Assembly (NCBI GenBank): GCA_002900995.3 | Contig: CM035310.1 | Span: 2,751,394-2,815,393 of the forward strand | Direction of reading: 5' to 3' | Source of the DNA: Ganoderma boninense | Taxonomy: Eukaryota; Basidiomycota; Agaricomycetes; Polyporales; Polyporaceae | DNA: 64,000 bases | Shown: positions 60,745 to 64,000 of the stretch, piece by piece | How positions within the stretch are numbered: position 1 is the stretch's first letter | Layout: every line of letters begins with the position of its first letter | Notes under the pieces: model-generated | The model's input: the letters and a program-made list of their open reading frames with translations, nothing else | What the model was told of the DNA's origin: nothing | Databases searched by the model: none | Translations under genes and position numbers: made by a program

Positions 60745-61112
60745 ATAGTGTGTTGGAACGTATGGCCTCCCTGATACAGCCAGTCCATGGCTTCTCGTCC
60801 ATTCGACTCTTGTCTTTAGTGTTTCCGGAAGACAAAGAAGTAAACACCCAGGACGACACCGTCATTCGCCTGATCGACACAAGGGCCCCTACCCTCACTC
60901 GCCTGTCTGTCTCCGGCGAAGTACTCTGGACCGAGTGATACGCCGGCAGTGGGGATGGTGGTGTATGCTGATGCACCTGGATGAACAAATTTTTGCGGAC
61001 TAGTGTGCTGCGGAATGGAGTAGCGGGCGATGTCCGCGTAGCCTGACGGGAGGCTTACACACGCCCTGGTGCGGCTTTCGAGCGATGCATCCACTGGCAG
61101 GATGTCTCGCAA
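60745..61112 (+). pseudogene. Gene Z repeat-part fragment, right copy
   Basis: Plus-strand reading MASLIQPVHGFSSIRLLSLV then FPEDKEVNTQDDTVIRLIDT and LTRLSVSGEVLW, the counterpart of 16497-16240. It has no F-box exon and no C-terminal signature. Note that the gene Z sense strand here is plus, opposite to the left copy. Confidence 0.7.
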
Positions 61113-61347
61113 CTTTCGAAAGGGTTACAATATGTACTCTATATGATTACTACCTCGGTAACAGCGACAACGACAAATACGACATGGATCTATGAGGGTA
61201 GTCGTATAAGTCCGATCACAGGAATGGGGTGAATTTAAGCTATTCGCGATACCAAACACCATCATATCACAGGTCATTGAACCTCGAAGAGTCACTTTGT
61301 GAGCAGTATGACACGATGCAGGGCGGCCCAGTCGAATATATGCGGCG

Positions 61348-63080
61348 TCAAATTATCGTCTGGCAATCCATCGGCCTCCCGGTCAGTAAAACAGCTTGAA
61401 CAGGTAAGTATGAGTGAGCGAACGCACCGTACCACCGCAGCAGCCACTCCCACTCAGCGCACCCAAAATCTACGGCCGACCTGAATTTGACTCTCGACGG
61501 CGACCAGCACTGGGTGTACTTGCGTGGGTATCTGTCCCGGTCGCCGCCGGGGTTGCGCACGAGCCAGCGCAGGGACGCCCCGAATCCGAACAGCTGGAGC
61601 GAGGGTGGTGCCTCTACGGACACTCGTGGATGCAGGCCGGATGTGTCGAGCATGTCAAAGATGTGGAGGTAGCGTAGGGATGGGAGGCTCTTGAGCTGGA
61701 AGGAATATTGCCATGGCATGGCGTTAGAGATCAGTGAACCAAATAGATAGATACTGGACAGGGCGCAGCCTGAGTACGCACGAGATCGCACCACTCCTGG
61801 GCGAAGGCCTCATTGTGCGTTTGTTCGAGGCAGATAGAGAGACGGAGCGCCGTCAGCCTCCGTGGAAGGTGCTTCCTGAAGAACTGGATGTCCCCAGAAG
61901 CCCATGCAGAGCGTATGAGGGGGAATCCGAGGACTTCAAGTTGTGGAAGGTGCGCAACAGCCTCGAGCAGCGGCTCGTCGCACATGAGAAACCCCAGTCC
62001 CCTGATCTCCACATCCAGCAAGACCAGTTTCTTCTTGTTCTCTATGAACCTCGCCAGGCTTAGCGCTTGGAGGTTGCCGAACGCGTGCTGAGTCGGCCAG
62101 TAGATGAACTTCAGAGCCCGCAAATCCGGCAACGCTTTCGCGTTCCTCTGTACTAAGGCGGAGAGAAACTCGTCCCGTGTCCGCGTGAACAAGGTGAGGG
62201 AGCGGAGAGAAACGCAGTGCTCAAAGACCAGACACAGACCCTCTGCCGTCCTAGGCAGGACGATCTCGAGCTCTTGGAGGTTGGCCATAGACTGGATGGA
62301 GCACCTCCAGATCGCATCGCCGACGACAGCAATCCGCCTCAGGGTGTGCACCATGCCATCGATAGCCGTTTGAAGCGTGATCGCGCGCTCATCCTCGGGC
62401 GATATGCCAGAGTAGAGAACTCCGTCGACTGCATGCAGCTCTTCAAGGCGGTTGAATGCCGAGAGACAGTGGACCGTGGCTGCGGTAATCCTTCTGATGG
62501 GAAAGTGCTCCGAGAGCCGGAGAGAAGAGAGAGGAGCGTACGGAATGCGCAATTGCTTCAGAGAAGATCCCAAAGACTGCGCGAGGGCTGTGAGGACGTC
62601 TTGGCTCAGCGCCGGAGAGTTACCATGCCAACGGAAGGCATGAAGATTGGGCAGGGAGTGAAGTGCCGCGATGTGAGTTCCTACGGAGGTTAGAGCGCGA
62701 TATATGTGCCCCAGGCCGCCGCGAGCATGAAAAGGCTCACTGATGTGAAATATTTCCTCTCCAAGACCATGACCAGCGACGGTAAGGTGGGCGAAAACGG
62801 TCACTTCCCTCACTGCCTCCGCAAATTTAGGGCAACTCGAGATGTGTTGGAGGATCTCCCAAGTGGTGTTGTTCTTGCGTCTCAGATCCGCAACGGTTTC
62901 TTCAGATTGAGAGATGCGACTGTAGACCATCCAGGGTCCGAAATATACCTTGACATGGGAGAAGAGCGCTCTGGTAGCCAAGTCATGGTGAAGCTTGGAG
63001 AGGAGACGATAGGTCTTCTGATCCTTGCCCTGGAGGCTGTTGACAATGAGTACCAGTAGTTCAGGAGGAAGCGATTTCAT
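61348..63080 (-). CDS. F-box/LRR gene Y, right copy (intact)
   Basis: Putative SCF adaptor, the functional-looking partner of the pseudogene at 13875-15660. Exon 1 is 63080-61782 and exon 2 is 61695-61348 (intron 86 nt, GTGCGT donor, TTCCAG acceptor), giving 548 residues. Begins MKSLPPELLVLIVNSLQGKD with LLSKLHHDLATRALFSHV. Repeat-like units include LHSLPNLHAFRWHGNSPALS, LQELEIVLPRTAEGLCLVFE and LPQLEVLGFPLIRSAWASGD. The C-terminus has SLRYLHIFDMLDTSGLHPRV and FGCAEWEWLLRWYG. An extra intron near 61415 could change the last 20 residues, since another frame continues PHIFDWAALH after it. The start at 63080 was chosen because it aligns with the left copy's first methionine. Confidence 0.8.
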
Positions 63081-63742
63081 GCTGTAGTGTGGGGCGGTGG
63101 TGGAAGTGGGCAGCTCCAAGAAGTACTAGAGGCTAGAGCAGAGCAAGCAGCAAGCCCGCATGAGCCCGAGGTGGGGGACTCCTGCGGCGGCGTGGGTACA
63201 GTTATTGGCAGCGAAGGCCCAAACGGAACAACCGGGACAGCGTTGTCGAAATGATGATTGGATGAATTTGAAGAGACTTGTAAAAAGAAATAGAAAATAC
63301 CGAGTATGACTCCTTGGTAGAACGTGGACAGAGCAGAGCCCTACTTGTTATCACTCCGTTGTAAGTAAGTAGTTTTCAGCGGATCTCAGATCTCAGACCT
63401 CTTGCGACTCGCTAAGCGCGGAACTGCGGAACGTTACATAATCCCAGCTGCTCAACCAAACCATCGGCATTGAACGGATGCTGCATGTAAGCTTCTTTGT
63501 ACTTACAACATGTTATCGCGGGGGCCGTGACTATATTTACTGCACAGTCTTTGCTTCCTCGAGACGGCCAGTGGTAAACTGCCCCTACTGTCATAGAAAT
63601 CACGGTTTCGGCCACTGCTGCTCCGAGTTGGACCGTCTCAACTCAACCAAATTACTTCCCTCAGGCTCGATCGAAGAGCGTACGTGTGGTGGTGCATCAT
63701 GTGGAGATCCGAGCTTGCACCTTGAGCCCAGATAAGTACACA
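63081..63742. promoter_or_regulatory. Bidirectional spacer between genes Y and X, right copy
   Basis: 662 bp, inverted counterpart of 13208-13874. Contains shared blocks such as the GGTAAACTGCCCCTACTGTC stretch near 63573. It should contain promoters for both genes. Confidence 0.5.
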
Positions 63743-64000
63743 ATGAAATCCGAGTTCTCCCCCGATGCCATTCCCGGAGAACTCATCGACGCCGTCCTTC
63801 ACCATCTCGACAACGACCAGGTCTCCCTTCGTGCATGCACGCTCATCTCTACTTCCTGGAGGTCCTTCGCTCGGTGTCATCTACTACATGCTGTAGTTTG
63901 CCGTCCAAACGCTGCACACCTATCCCTCGACGTCTTTCCGCATTCCTGTCCTCGACTCCTGATGTTGTACCCCACATCCATTCGCTCAAGTTCCTCGGCA
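63743..64000 (+). pseudogene. F-box-like gene X, right copy (1-nt frameshift, runs off window)
   Basis: Begins MKSEFSPDAIPGELIDAVLH and reads through CTLISTSWRSFARCHLLHAV, the region broken in the left copy. Near 63921-63935 it is one base shorter than the left copy, and the frame then leaves the expected HSLKFLG reading. So this copy also appears disabled, by a different change. The rest lies beyond the window. Confidence 0.65.

Larger units (their letters stand above)
60695..64000 (-). repeat. Right arm of large inverted duplication
   Basis: Reverse-orientation partner of 12960-16555. It carries, in mirror order, the repeat part of gene Z (60750-61112), gene Y (61348-63080) and the start of gene X (63743 onward). 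The equivalent of left positions about 16005-16318 is missing here, so Z runs from EVLWTE directly into the flank. The arm continues past the end of the window. Confidence 0.85.

Noticed and set aside
1..64000. CRISPR array, prophage or bacterial defence system
   Set aside because: Intron-rich eukaryotic genes throughout; no regularly spaced repeats and no phage or bacterial operon structure.

Overview
The window is genomic DNA of a filamentous basidiomycete, most likely a mushroom-forming Agaricomycete (possibly Polyporales; this is inference from gene content). It is GC-rich, nearly every gene is cut by many short GT-AG introns (mostly 50-75 nt), and it holds a family of F-box/leucine-rich-repeat-like genes of the kind that is massively expanded in these fungi. 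There is one 100-N scaffold gap (17314-17413). Gene models here were built by hand from reading frames and splice signals; where a model closes in phase over all exons I say so.

Layout. 0.5-2.3 kb: intact F-box gene on the minus strand. 4.3-11.8 kb: a lysine-less opsin-related membrane protein (+), flavohemoglobin (-) and an FAD-dependent aromatic monooxygenase with one frameshift (+). 11.9-17.1 kb: a decayed F-box block (genes X, Y, Z). 17.2-18.3 kb: an unrecognised protein with a C-terminal membrane anchor, spanning the gap. 19.5-20.1 kb: small secreted barwin/expansin-like protein (-). 23.5-27.0 kb: RBR-type E3 ubiquitin ligase (+). 28.7-31.5 kb: TDT-family (Mae1/Ssu1-like) anion transporter (+). 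33.9-35.7 kb: TEA/ATTS transcription factor (+). 35.7-42.4 kb: a long, low-complexity, essentially gene-free stretch. 42.4-49.0 kb: Iml2/TTC39-family protein with two introns of about 1.5-1.7 kb (+). 49.7-54.7 kb: vacuolar-type alpha-mannosidase (GH38) in about 25 exons, one of them apparently two nucleotides long (+). 55.3-57.2 kb: TLDc/OXR1 oxidation-resistance protein (+). 57.5-64.0 kb: a second F-box block.

The most striking large-scale structure is an inverted duplication: about 12.96-16.56 kb and 60.69-64.0 kb (running off the window) are inverted copies of each other, with the same F-box genes X, Y and part of Z in mirror order, some 44 kb apart. The left copy of Y is a pseudogene (frameshift plus two nonsense changes) while the right copy is intact; gene X is frameshifted in both arms, at different places. 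The most striking fine-scale structure is the 2-nt exon and several 9-19 nt exons in the alpha-mannosidase gene.

The conserved genes between the arms are ordinary housekeeping or stress genes (nitric oxide detoxification, oxidation resistance, ubiquitin ligase, anion transport, vacuolar glycan turnover) and do not form an obvious single pathway or gene cluster. Several otherwise good genes carry single-base indels, often in runs of C; these may be consensus errors, so loss of function should not be inferred without reads.
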